64,000 nt of DNA, from the NCBI GenBank assembly GCA_001950395.1, contig BDLO01000001.1:1277979-1341978 (forward strand), in the 5' to 3' direction. The translations under genes and the position numbers were made by a program. This DNA is from Coriobacteriaceae bacterium EMTCatB1. GTDB taxonomy: Bacteria > Actinomycetota > Coriobacteriia > Anaerosomatales > Anaerosomataceae. Under the pieces are notes generated by a model that saw only the letters and a program-made list of their open reading frames with translations, had not been told where the DNA came from and ran no database searches. Shown here piece by piece: positions 7,706 to 16,113 of this stretch (positions within the stretch are counted from its first letter, which is position 1; each line of letters begins with the position of its first letter).

Positions 7706-8584
7706 TCACGCGCGATCGAAGTCGAGCAAGGCGCGGTGGTCGCGGTCGTAGTCGGCAAGCGTCAGCGGCTTGGGCGGCGCGTGGTACGGCCAGTCCCAGA
7801 CGACCTCGCTCACCCACGAGAACTGCTCGCGGACGAAGCGCTGGGTCGAGTCAAAGTCGAGAAGCGGGTCGTGGCGGGACATGCCGAACAGGCACGGCAC
7901 GTCGAACGGGCCGGCGAGTTCCTCGGAAGGCGTCGTCAGGACTTCGCGGACCTGCGCAAGGAAGACGTCGAGCGTCGAGGCCGAGAAGCCCCGGAGCCGA
8001 GCTGAAAGATCCGCAGAGGTCTCGAAGCCTCCGACGGTCCGCATGTACCAGTCGACGACCGCCACCGTCGCTGGATTGCGCAGGACCGCCAGCATGCCGC
8101 GCCTCGCGAACTCGGGCTCGAGCGCGGCGACTGTCGCCCGGAGCATGGCGGTCTCTGCCACCGAGCGCTTGAGCGCAGCATTCCCGACGAACGGCGAGAG
8201 CAGCGCCACGCGCTTGACCCGCGCCTTCGCCGCCTGCAGCGTGCGAAGCGCGAGCAGCCCGCCGAATGAGAAGCCGACGAGCGTGAACGTCTCGGCTTGG
8301 AAGGCGTCCGCGATCTCGACCACGGTTTGCGCCACCAACCGGCTCGAGAAGGGCTCTGCGTACGTCGAGCTTCCGCCGTGACCCGGCAGCTCGAAGAACA
8401 CGGCGCGGAACCGCCGGCCGAGAAAGCGCGTCATCGGCTCCCAGTCCTCGACGAGCGATATCGTCGCGGGAACGATGATCGCGAGCTCGCCCGCCCCTGC
8501 GGCGCCGACCCGAAGCGTGGTGCTCGGGAGGGCGACCGACAGTGCTTCGAGCGGCGGCGCGTCAGCGGCCGGCAAGGTGCTCAA
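7706..8584 (-). CDS. alpha/beta hydrolase
   Basis: A 292-residue cytoplasmic alpha/beta-hydrolase. The nucleophile elbow GFSFGG puts the catalytic serine at 106. An oxyanion-side ELPGHGGSS follows strand 4, and likely acid and base are in MSRHDPLLDF and DWPYHAPP. It starts with TTG at 8584, overlapping the cytochrome gene by 23 bases, with GAGAGGGCGG upstream. The substrate is unknown; esterase, lactonase or ring-cleavage hydrolase activity are all possible. Confidence 0.85.
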   Translation of the reverse strand: MSTLPAADAPPLEALSVALPSTTLRVGAAGAGELAIIVPATISLVEDWEPMTRFLGRRFRAVFFELPGHGGSSTYAEPFSSRLVAQTVVEIADAFQAETFTLVGFSFGGLLALRTLQAAKARVKRVALLSPFVGNAALKRSVAETAMLRATVAALEPEFARRGMLAVLRNPATVAVVDWYMRTVGGFETSADLSARLRGFSASTLDVFLAQVREVLTTPSEELAGPFDVPCLFGMSRHDPLLDFDSTQRFVREQFSWVSEVVWDWPYHAPPKPLTLADYDRDHRALLDFDRA

Positions 8585-8843
8585 TGAGCGCCGCCCTCTC
8601 GTCAGCGGTGAGGCGAGCGCCCTTGCCGATCATGCGGTCGACGGTGCGCGCCCACCCCTCGGCGTCGTGCGAAGCCGCGTCGATCCGAGCGCGGTCGTGG
8701 CATCGGGTGCACCGGGTCTCGATCAGCTCCTCCGGCGTCAGAAGCTGTCCGGAGCTCTCAGCAGGGTCGGATGCAGGCCCGCAGCCGACGGCGAGCGCCG
8801 CGCACACGAGGACGGCCGCTGCTGAGACGATCACGCGCTTCAT
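8562..8843 (-). CDS. small monohaem cytochrome c lipoprotein
   Basis: A 93-residue exported protein. The signal peptide MKRVIVSAAAVLVCAALAVGC ends in a lipobox. A single haem-binding motif CTRCH follows, then WARTVDRMIGKGARLTADER, an arrangement seen in small cytochromes whose axial Met sits in a WxxxVxRM segment. It probably shuttles electrons at the outer face of the membrane. It is translated just ahead of the hydrolase and may pair with the multihaem cytochrome at 11.4 kb, though that link is inferred. Confidence 0.85.
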   Translation of the reverse strand: MKRVIVSAAAVLVCAALAVGCGPASDPAESSGQLLTPEELIETRCTRCHDRARIDAASHDAEGWARTVDRMIGKGARLTADERAALIEHLAGR

Positions 8844-8961
8844 GGTCCGCTCGATTCATCGGGTTCGTGGTGGTGCACACCTTACCGTACCCAACGGGCC
8901 CGCGCACGCGTCGGCACGATGGGCTAGGATTGTGCGGCAGACACTGGAGCAAGGAGACACC

Positions 8962-9879
8962 ATGGCTTCTGGCGAATCGAAGACGGCCGTCGTCGCCGCG
9001 ATCATCGGCAACCTCGTCATCGCGGCAGGGAAATTCGTGGCCGCAGCCATCACCGGCTCCTCGGCGATGATCGCTGAGGGAATCCACTCGGTCGTCGACA
9101 CCGGCAACGGCGCGCTGCTGCTGCTCGGCATCAAGCAGTCCGCCCGCCCTGCCGACGCGGATCATCCGTTCGGCCACGGCAAAGCGCTCTACTTCTGGAG
9201 CCTGATCGTGGCGATGAGCATCTTCGGCATCGGCGGCGGCATGTCCGTCTACGAAGGCATCACGCACATGCAGCACCCGAGCCCGCTTGAGAATCCCACC
9301 TGGAACTACGCGGTCCTCGCGTTCGCGTTCGTGGTGGAAGCCACCTCGTTCCGCGTCGCGCTCCGTGAGTTCAACAAGGCCCGCAAGGGTGCTCGGCCCC
9401 TCGAGTTCATCCGGTCCTCGAAGGACCCGAGCCTCTACACCGTCGTCTTCGAGGACGCTGCGGCACTACTCGGTCTTGTGGTGGCGTTCGCCGGCGTTTT
9501 CTTCGGGCACCTCTTCGAGAACCCGTACTTCGACGGCGCGGCATCGATCGTCATCGGCCTCATCCTCATGGGCGTGGCCTGGCTGCTCGCCGCCGAGACC
9601 CGCGGGCTGCTGCTCGGAGAGGGCGTCGACGGCGAGCTCCGGCAGAAACTGGTCGAGATCATCGAAGCCGACGACGCAGTGGTGCGGGTGACGGACCTGC
9701 TCACGATGTACATGGGGCCGCACGACCTGCTCGTCAACGTCGGCGTCGAGTTCCGCCGCGGCGTCCACGCAGAGACTGTGCACGCCGCGATACACCGGAT
9801 CGAGGAGCGGCTGCGGGCTGAGCACCCCGAGATCCGGCGGGTCTACGTCGAGGTCGAGTCGCTGCCCAAGGACGCCTGA
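8962..9879 (+). CDS. cation diffusion facilitator family transporter
   Basis: A 305-residue inner-membrane divalent-metal exporter of the CDF family. The TM2 metal-site motif reads EGIHSVVDTGN, followed by the loop DHPFGHGK typical of the family. The second metal-site motif (usually HxxxD) reads FEDAAALLG, so its first ligand is Glu-Asp rather than His. A cytoplasmic C-terminal domain (LLTMYMGPHDLLVNVGVEF) follows. The start is ATG 8962 with AAGGAG upstream; the track's longer version runs across the divergent cytochrome promoter. The metal (Zn, Fe, Mn) cannot be assigned. Confidence 0.92.
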   Translation: MASGESKTAVVAAIIGNLVIAAGKFVAAAITGSSAMIAEGIHSVVDTGNGALLLLGIKQSARPADADHPFGHGKALYFWSLIVAMSIFGIGGGMSVYEGITHMQHPSPLENPTWNYAVLAFAFVVEATSFRVALREFNKARKGARPLEFIRSSKDPSLYTVVFEDAAALLGLVVAFAGVFFGHLFENPYFDGAASIVIGLILMGVAWLLAAETRGLLLGEGVDGELRQKLVEIIEADDAVVRVTDLLTMYMGPHDLLVNVGVEFRRGVHAETVHAAIHRIEERLRAEHPEIRRVYVEVESLPKDA

Positions 9880-9936
9880 ACCGGCGCCTCGGAGGGCTCA
9901 CTGGTGCCCGGAAAGACACGTTCAAGGAGGCCAACG

Positions 9937-10848
9937 ATGCCGTACGACCGTCCGACCGTCGCTTTCGTGGGAACCGGAGTCATGGGCGCCTCGATGGCGC
10001 GGCACCTGCTCGAGGCGGGGTTCCCGCTCGTCGTGTACAACCGCACGAGAGCGAAGGCCGAAGCCCTGATCGCCGCCGGCGCCCGGTGGGCCGACAGCGC
10101 CGGCGAGGCCGCGTCGATGGCAGACATGACCATCACCATGGTGGGCTATCCGCACGACGTCGAGGAGGTGTACCTCGCCTCCCGTGGCATCATCGAGCGG
10201 GCGCCTGCCGGCGCGCTGCTCATCGACATGACGACCTCGACCCCATCGCTCGCGGTCCGGATCGCTCAGGCGGCCGCCGCGCGCGGCTTGTCTGCGCTCG
10301 ACGCCCCGGTCTCCGGCGGCGACGTCGGGGCTCGCAACGCAACGCTCACCATCATGGTGGGCGGCGACGAGGCCGCATTCGAGCGGGCGCTGCCGCTCTT
10401 CGAGGTGATGGGCAAGACGATCACCCGCATGGGCGGTCCGGGCGCCGGCCAGCACGCCAAGATGGCGAACCAGATCGGCATCGCGGGCACGATGCTCGGG
10501 CTCGTCGAGGCGCTCCAGTACGCCAAGGCCGCCGGTCTCGACCTTGCGCGCGTCCACGCGGCGCTCTCGGGAGGAGGCGCCAACTCGTGGTCGTGGGGCG
10601 CGTACGGCCCTCGCATCCTCGCAGGGGACTTCGAGCCTGGCTTCTTCGTGAAGCACTTCGTCAAGGACCTGCGCATCGCGCTCGAAGAAGCGAGGGCGCT
10701 CGGCCTCGATCTTCCCGGGCTCGAGCTCGCCGAGCGGCTGTACTCGCTGCTCCAGGACTCGGGCGGAGCCGAGCTCGGCACCCAGGCGCTTTGGCTGCTG
10801 TACGAACGCGGCCTGCAGGGCGCAGCTTCCGAGCCTGCCGGCAGCTAG
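9937..10848 (+). CDS. NAD(P)-dependent beta-hydroxyacid dehydrogenase (HIBADH/GarR family)
   Basis: A 303-residue oxidoreductase with a Rossmann fingerprint FVGTGVMG, the substrate signature DAPVSGGDVGA and the catalytic lysine in GQHAKMANQ (Lys175). The family includes 3-hydroxyisobutyrate, tartronate-semialdehyde and related 4-carbon reductases; which one this is cannot be read. The ATG at 9937 has AAGGAGG upstream, better than the track's GTG at 9904. It follows the CDF gene by 57 bp. Its stop TAG interlocks with the stop of the convergent gene through a shared CTAG. Confidence 0.9.
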   Translation: MPYDRPTVAFVGTGVMGASMARHLLEAGFPLVVYNRTRAKAEALIAAGARWADSAGEAASMADMTITMVGYPHDVEEVYLASRGIIERAPAGALLIDMTTSTPSLAVRIAQAAAARGLSALDAPVSGGDVGARNATLTIMVGGDEAAFERALPLFEVMGKTITRMGGPGAGQHAKMANQIGIAGTMLGLVEALQYAKAAGLDLARVHAALSGGGANSWSWGAYGPRILAGDFEPGFFVKHFVKDLRIALEEARALGLDLPGLELAERLYSLLQDSGGAELGTQALWLLYERGLQGAASEPAGS

Positions 10849-11249
10849 CCGCCCTCGCCGCCGCGCATCGCTTGCTCGGATCGTACGCGCGCCTGCTCGA
10901 TGAGCCGCATGACCTGCTCCAGCGTCTCCTCGCGCCTCGCGCCGTGCCGCAGCCGGTCGGCGTGCGCGACGATGACGCGCGTCTCGTGGAGCCCTAGCTT
11001 GCTGAAGTGCATCTGCTCCCACTCGTCGCGCGAAAGCGTCGCCCACAGCTCGCCTGCCACGAAGGCCATGCTCGCCACGTCGTCACGTGAAAGCAGGTGC
11101 CAGTCCGCTTTCAGCCCCTGACGCCACCGCTCGAGCGACCGCTCCACCGCGCGCTGCTTGGTCACCAGGTATCGCCGTCGCCCCAACGACTCGTCGTCTG
11201 TCTGGATACGCTCGTTCAGCACCTCGTCCCCCAGCCTCTCGCCGATCAC
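10845..11249 (-). CDS. hypothetical protein, helical, about 134 aa
   Basis: Not a family I recognise. The sequence is soluble, charged and predicted mostly helical (ELWATLSRDEWEQMHFS, ADRLRHGARREETLEQ), with no signal peptide, cysteine motif or membrane segment. I prefer GTG 11249, which has GGGGGA five bases upstream, over the track's GTG 11300, which has no ribosome site. Its TAG stop overlaps that of the convergent dehydrogenase by three bases. It lies divergent to the multihaem cytochrome. Confidence 0.6.
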   Translation of the reverse strand: MIGERLGDEVLNERIQTDDESLGRRRYLVTKQRAVERSLERWRQGLKADWHLLSRDDVASMAFVAGELWATLSRDEWEQMHFSKLGLHETRVIVAHADRLRHGARREETLEQVMRLIEQARVRSEQAMRGGEGG

Positions 11250-11376
11250 GTGCTCCCCCTCGCGGGGCCGTGTTCGTCCACACGCTTGCCGTTCCTGCAC
11301 GTCTGAACGAACATCTGTGAACGTGAGTGCGGCTTAGACGCCTCACATGCGATACACTGGCGCGAGGGAGGCGGGT

Positions 11377-12534
11377 GTGGGGGCTTCGTCCAACAGCGGG
11401 CAATCGAGAGCTTCAAGCGCAACGCGCATCGTCACAGCGGGCGCGGCGCTCGTCGCGACCGCCCTCTTCGTGGTGCTCGCAACCGTCGGAACGTCCACGA
11501 ACTGGTTCTGCACGCAGCCGTGCCACGTAGTCCACGCCGACAACACCAAGACCTTCGGCGCCGGCCCACACTCGCTCGTCTCGTGCGTCGCATGCCACGA
11601 GCCCGTGAACGCATCGCCGATCGTCTTCTTGGCGAAGAAGATCGAGGTGGCGCCTGACCTCTTCACCACCGTCGCTGGAACATTCGAGATGCCGCTGAAC
11701 GCCGGAAGCGCCGTCGCCATCGAGACGCCCGACGAGACGTGCACGCAGTGCCACGACCTCTCGACCCGAGTCGTCACTCCGAGCGACGGGCTCCTGATTG
11801 ACCATGCCGCGCACACCAAGCGTGGCATCACCTGCACGACCTGCCACAACCGCGCCGCTCACCCTGAGTCCTCCGTGACGTACACGCTACCGGGGAACAG
11901 CAAGCATGAGGACTGGCTCACGATGACCGCTTGCTTCCGGTGCCATGCGCTGGACGAGCCGCCCACCGCGCTGTTCGAAGCGCCGGGCGCGTGCGAGGTC
12001 TGCCATACCGAGGGCTTCGACCTCGTGCCAGCCAGCCACGACGCGCCCGATTGGTACGCGGCGTTCGGCCCATCGGGCGGCCACGCGAAAGCCTATCTGG
12101 CCGAGGCGTCCCGTACGGCCGAGACGAGCGCACTGGCGGCGCCCGAGGTCAAGCATCCGGCTGGACCGGTGTTGCCGCCTGCGGCGACTCTGAATGAGTG
12201 CTACACCTGCCACGCCAAGGCGTTCTGCACCGGCTGCCACGGGCTCGCGATGCCGCACCCCGCCGGGTTCACTAAGTCGCACGGCGAGGCGGGCCTGAAG
12301 ACGCCGAAGGTGTGCGGCCGTTGCCACGCTCGCAACGCTTCAGAGGCGCGCGGTCGCGGGTTCTGCACGGCGTGCCACCACCCGCAGAGCACCCCCGAGC
12401 GTGCGTGGCGGACGCAGCACGATGAAGTCGTCGCCAAGAGCGGTGCGACGGCATGCTTCGAATGCCACGAGCCGGCGTACTGCTCCGCGTGCCACGTGAG
12501 AGGGCCTGAAGCAGCCGAAGCGCTGCTTCGCTGA
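11377..12534 (+). CDS. membrane-anchored multihaem cytochrome c (11 CxxCH plus one CxxxCH)
   Basis: A protein of about 385 residues with one N-terminal membrane anchor (VTAGAALVATALFVVLATVG) and an exported domain. Eleven CxxCH haem sites are visible (CVACH, CTQCH, CTTCH, CFRCH, CEVCH, CYTCH, CTGCH, CGRCH, CTACH, CFECH, CSACH) plus a first atypical CTQPCH (CxxxCH). The anchor with haems resembles NapC/NirT-type quinol dehydrogenases at its N-terminus. It likely carries electrons from quinol to an extracytoplasmic acceptor. GTG 11377 with GGGAGG upstream is preferred; the ATG at 11347 has no ribosome site. No partner oxidoreductase is adjacent. Confidence 0.88.
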   Translation: MGASSNSGQSRASSATRIVTAGAALVATALFVVLATVGTSTNWFCTQPCHVVHADNTKTFGAGPHSLVSCVACHEPVNASPIVFLAKKIEVAPDLFTTVAGTFEMPLNAGSAVAIETPDETCTQCHDLSTRVVTPSDGLLIDHAAHTKRGITCTTCHNRAAHPESSVTYTLPGNSKHEDWLTMTACFRCHALDEPPTALFEAPGACEVCHTEGFDLVPASHDAPDWYAAFGPSGGHAKAYLAEASRTAETSALAAPEVKHPAGPVLPPAATLNECYTCHAKAFCTGCHGLAMPHPAGFTKSHGEAGLKTPKVCGRCHARNASEARGRGFCTACHHPQSTPERAWRTQHDEVVAKSGATACFECHEPAYCSACHVRGPEAAEALLR

Positions 12535-12542
12535 TCGGATCC

Positions 12543-12617
12543 TGGTGGGCGGTGAGGGATTCGAACCCCCGGCTTCCTCCTTGTAAGGGAGGCACTCTCC
12601 CGCTGAGTTAACCGCCC
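12543..12617 (-). tRNA. tRNA-Val (TAC)
   Basis: On the minus strand a 7-bp acceptor stem (GGGCGGT/ACCGCCC), T-loop GTTCGAATC and anticodon loop CTTACAA (anticodon TAC) form a full cloverleaf. The CCA end is encoded. It is the last of three tRNA genes transcribed towards lower coordinates. Confidence 0.95.
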
Positions 12618-12687
12618 ACGCACGCGACGCCTCTGCATTCTAGCAGGGCGCGCGCGAGCGCCGCAGCATCCCCGCCAGCAATAGCTC

Positions 12688-12715
12688 AGCCCGCCTGTCG
12701 CACGACAGACGGGCT
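12688..12715 (-). terminator. hairpin between tRNA-Glu and tRNA-Val
   Basis: AGCCCGCCTGTC pairs with GACAGACGGGCT through 12 positions. The single C-A mismatch on the plus strand becomes a G-U pair on the minus strand, which indicates minus-strand transcription. No U-tract follows, so it could be a terminator or a processing stem after tRNA-Lys/tRNA-Glu. Confidence 0.45.
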
Positions 12716-12725
12716 GCGGATTTGT

Positions 12726-12801
12726 TGGTGCCCCCAAGGGAATTCGAATCCCTGTTGCCGCCTTGAAAGGGCGGAGTCCTTGGCCGCTAGACGATGGGGG
12801 C
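12726..12801 (-). tRNA. tRNA-Glu (TTC)
   Basis: The acceptor stem GCCCCCA/TGGGGGC, T-arm GGGATTCGAATTCCC and anticodon loop CTTTCAA (anticodon TTC) are readable on the minus strand, with an encoded CCA. Its wobble uridine is an expected target of MnmA encoded at 3.5-4.5 kb. Confidence 0.95.
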
Positions 12802-12812
12802 CCGTATTCTCG

Positions 12813-12888
12813 TGGTGGGCCGTGCAGGTCTCGAACCTGCGACCTTGGGATTAAAAGTCCCCTGCTCTGCCAGCTGAGCTAACGGCCC
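12813..12888 (-). tRNA. tRNA-Lys (TTT)
   Basis: The acceptor stem GGGCCGT/ACGGCCC, D-arm AGCTCAGCTGGCAGAGC and anticodon loop CTTTTAA (anticodon TTT) form a complete tRNA with encoded CCA. It is 11 bp upstream of tRNA-Glu on the minus strand and also a predicted MnmA substrate. Confidence 0.95.
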
Positions 12889-13038
12889 GCGACCCGGACC
12901 GGACCACCGGCCCGAAGCGCAAAGGGTAGTCTAGCGGCTGAGCATGTGGCGGTCAAACGCAAGCAGCGACCGCCACCGGCGAATCCGGCGTCACGCAGGC
13001 CGCTGCACGCGGTACCATTGTCGCGGGAAGGAGCAGCC

Positions 13039-14061
13039 ATGACCGTGCTCGGAGCATCACTCGAACAGGTGGGCCTGCTCGCGGCGTACGTCGCGGGCGG
13101 CGCCGTAGCCGGCCTTGCCGTGCAGGCCGTCGCGAGCCGCCCGATGAAGGCGCTCGCTCGGAAGTCGGGCCGCGCGGGCACGCCGATCGTCGCCGGGCTG
13201 CGCGGCATGCCCGCGTGGTGGCTCGCGATCGCCGCCGGCCTGCTGCGCCTGCGCGCGCAGCCGCTGACGCCGGGTGCCGACGCGCTGTTCTCGCGGCTGC
13301 TTCTGGCGATCGGCGGCGTCACGGTCACGGTCGCCGCCGCGCGGATCGCGGTGGGGCTTGTGCGCGAGTACGTCCAATCTCCGGACGGCCCGCTGCCTTC
13401 TACGAGCATCTTCGTCAACCTCACGCGCATCGGCGTCATCGCTCTGGGCGCTTTGCTCGTGCTGAACGCGCTCGGGATCTCGGTGACTCCTGTCCTCACC
13501 GCGCTCGGTGTGGGCGGCCTGGCAGTCGCGCTCGCACTGCAAGACACGCTTTCCAACCTCTTCGCCGGCTTGCAACTCCTCGCATCGCGCCAGATCCACC
13601 CCGGCGACCACCTCACGCTCGACAGCGGACAGGAAGGCGTCGTCGAGGACGTCACGTGGCGCTACACGACGCTCCTCGCGCAGGGCGGGAACCTCGTCGT
13701 GGTGCCCAACGCGAAGCTCGCGCAGGCGATCGTCACCAACCACGCGTTGCCGGAGCAGCCGCTTGGCGTGCCGGTGGAGTTCGCGGTCGCGTACGGAAGC
13801 GACCTCGAGGAGGTCGAGCGGGTGGCTTCGCAGGTCGCAGCGGCCGTCGTGGCGGACCTCGCGCCGACGCTTGCCGACTACGAGCCCATCGTCCGCTTCC
13901 GTGCGCTTGAGGACTCAGGGATCGGCGTCACTGCCATCCTGCGCTCGCCCACCTACGCGGACCAGTTCGCGATCCGAAGCGAGTTCATCAAGCGACTCGT
14001 CTCCGCCTTCGCTGAGCACGGCATCGAGATACCGTACCCGCACTTGGTCGTCGTGAAGTGA
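13039..14061 (+). CDS. mscS: mechanosensitive ion channel, MscS family
   Basis: A 340-residue membrane channel. Three N-terminal transmembrane helices precede the pore helix and beta domain, whose signature is intact: LTALGVGGLAVALALQDTLS, then LFAGLQLL, IHPGDHL, VEDVTWRYT and VVVPNAKL. It opens on membrane tension to relieve hypo-osmotic shock. The ATG at 13039 has GGAAGGAG upstream; the track's 31-residue extension starts near the tRNA-Lys promoter region and is rejected. It is convergent with the chemoreceptor gene. Confidence 0.94.
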   Translation: MTVLGASLEQVGLLAAYVAGGAVAGLAVQAVASRPMKALARKSGRAGTPIVAGLRGMPAWWLAIAAGLLRLRAQPLTPGADALFSRLLLAIGGVTVTVAAARIAVGLVREYVQSPDGPLPSTSIFVNLTRIGVIALGALLVLNALGISVTPVLTALGVGGLAVALALQDTLSNLFAGLQLLASRQIHPGDHLTLDSGQEGVVEDVTWRYTTLLAQGGNLVVVPNAKLAQAIVTNHALPEQPLGVPVEFAVAYGSDLEEVERVASQVAAAVVADLAPTLADYEPIVRFRALEDSGIGVTAILRSPTYADQFAIRSEFIKRLVSAFAEHGIEIPYPHLVVVK

Positions 14062-14079
14062 CGGTAGGCGGTACGCCGA

Positions 14080-16050
14080 CTACTTCGTCTTGAACCTGCT
14101 GATGGCGGCGATGAGCCGCTCCGTCTCCTTGTCGACGGCGCTCGCCGAATCCGCGAGCTGCTCGGCAGCTGCGGCGGTCTCCTGCGAGCTGGTGCTCACC
14201 TGCTGCATCGCCTGCACGACCTGGTCGGCTGCGCGATCCTGTTGCGCGGCCGCCTCGGCGATCTGCTTGGCCGCGAGCGCGGTGTCCTCCATCTGGCGGA
14301 CGATCTGCTCGAACGCCTCGCGCGAGGCGTGGCTCTCGCTAGCCGCCTCCTGAGTAAGCGTCGCCTGAATCTCCGCAAGCTGCTCCAAACGCCTGATCGC
14401 CGCCTCGATGTTCGTGACGAGCTCGTCGATGTGGCTCGCAGACTCGTTCACCGATTCCGCAAGCCCTCGTATCTCCGTGGACACCACGGCGAAGCCCTTC
14501 CCGGCCTCTCCTGCGCGCGCAGCCTCGATCGCGGCGTTCAGCGCGAGGATCTTCGTGCGACCGGCGATGTTGGCGATGATGGCGGTCATCTCCTCGATGT
14601 CGCGCGTCACCGCGGTCATCGCTGAAGCGGCCTCGGCCATCTCGCGAGCGCTCGCTGCGACCTCGTCCATGGCGTGCGCGGTGCCTGACACGTGCGCCGA
14701 GCCGTCCTGAGCGGACTCGAGCGCGTCCTCGGCGATCGCGAGCACATGCTTGGCGCCCGAGGTGACGGACTCGAAGCTTCTGACGAGCTCCTCGAGGGCC
14801 GCCGTCGACTGTGCGACGGAGGACGCCTGCATCGAGGCGTGCTCCGCTGAGGACCGGGACGCCGCCGTGATCTCGCCGGCGACAGCGCGCAGCTGCATGA
14901 CCGCGGCCTCGACCTGGGAGATGATGCTGCGCAGCCCGTTCGTCATCTCGTTGAACGAGCCCGAGAGCGCCTCCACCTCGCGGTATCCGCCCGATGGAAC
15001 CCGGACCGTGAGGTCGCCCGTGGCCACGCGGCTCGCCGCCTCGCCCACCTCGCCCAGGGGCCGCCCCATCGCACGGCTCACGTTGAAGGCGAGCAGCGTC
15101 ACGACGGCGATCGCAAGCAGCGCCGCCCCACCCATCGCGAGCGCGAACGAGCGCGTCGCCTTCGTGTACGGCGACTTGTCGACGCCGACGTACAGCATCC
15201 CCACGACGTCGCCTGCGCTGTCTCTCAGCGGCTCGTACACGGTGATGTAGGTCTTGTTGACGACGAAGGCCTCTCCCCGGTATGGCTGCCGTTCCGACAG
15301 CGTCGTCTTGCGCACAGCGTCGGAAACGACGGTCCCGACCGCTCGCTCGCCCTTGTCGTTCCGGACCGTCGTGGCGACGCGCACGCCCCGCTGGAACACC
15401 GTCGCGGTGCCCCCGACCTTCTGCACGATTGAGTCCACGAAGTCGAAGTCCCTCACGAGCGTTTTCACCGCCACCACGCGGCGCCCGCCCATCGGCGCCA
15501 CCGCGACGATCGACAGCGCGCCTTCGTTCTCGCCTGGGACAACGGTGCCGTTCGGCGTCTCTTTCATCGGCACCTCGAGCGCACCGCGCAGACCGAGCTT
15601 CTCTAGCTCCTTCGCGGGCACGACCTCGATGGAGACGGTGGGTTGGGTCGAGGCGAGCCCGCGCACCAGGTAGTTCCACGACGTGCGGAACGGCTGCGTG
15701 CCCATGCTCGTTCCAGAAACGGTGCCGTCTGGCTCCACCACAGCAGCGTACGTCAGGCCGAGCAGCCCCGCGTGCCGCGCCAGGGCGACGCCGAGACCCC
15801 CGTGGGCTCCCGCCGCCGACTGCGACACCGCGGGATCCTGAGCGATCGCGCGCGCGGCCGACTCGACGGAAGCCATCTGCTCCGAAAGGAGGTCCCGCGC
15901 GACTTGGATGTGCAGGTCCGCCGCCTGCTGACCCTGCTCCTCCATCACGGACGAGAAGCGTTGGGCCCCGAAGAAGCCGGCTGCGGCAAGCACGACCACG
16001 ACGGCCGGCACGAGGCTTACGAGCAATCGCGCGCGGAACGAGAGCTTCAT
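14080..16050 (-). CDS. methyl-accepting chemotaxis protein with extracytoplasmic Cache domain
   Basis: A 656-residue chemoreceptor. TM1 is at about 9-31, followed by an extracytoplasmic region of about 265 residues resembling Cache_3/Cache_2 fusions ([49 protein letters not shown]). TM2, HAMP and a long signalling hairpin follow. The conserved tip region reads [20 protein letters not shown] and [16 protein letters not shown]. There is no C-terminal CheR-tethering pentapeptide (it ends SRFKTK). No che or flagellar genes are nearby, so it is an outlying receptor. The ligand is unknown; Cache_3/2 domains often bind small organic acids. Confidence 0.93.
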   Translation of the reverse strand: MKLSFRARLLVSLVPAVVVVLAAAGFFGAQRFSSVMEEQGQQAADLHIQVARDLLSEQMASVESAARAIAQDPAVSQSAAGAHGGLGVALARHAGLLGLTYAAVVEPDGTVSGTSMGTQPFRTSWNYLVRGLASTQPTVSIEVVPAKELEKLGLRGALEVPMKETPNGTVVPGENEGALSIVAVAPMGGRRVVAVKTLVRDFDFVDSIVQKVGGTATVFQRGVRVATTVRNDKGERAVGTVVSDAVRKTTLSERQPYRGEAFVVNKTYITVYEPLRDSAGDVVGMLYVGVDKSPYTKATRSFALAMGGAALLAIAVVTLLAFNVSRAMGRPLGEVGEAASRVATGDLTVRVPSGGYREVEALSGSFNEMTNGLRSIISQVEAAVMQLRAVAGEITAASRSSAEHASMQASSVAQSTAALEELVRSFESVTSGAKHVLAIAEDALESAQDGSAHVSGTAHAMDEVAASAREMAEAASAMTAVTRDIEEMTAIIANIAGRTKILALNAAIEAARAGEAGKGFAVVSTEIRGLAESVNESASHIDELVTNIEAAIRRLEQLAEIQATLTQEAASESHASREAFEQIVRQMEDTALAAKQIAEAAAQQDRAADQVVQAMQQVSTSSQETAAAAEQLADSASAVDKETERLIAAISRFKTK

Positions 16051-16113
16051 TGCGAGCGTCCTTTCGCCGCCATGCCCGACATGCGAGACTGTAATACCCG
16101 TGTGGGTAAAGTG

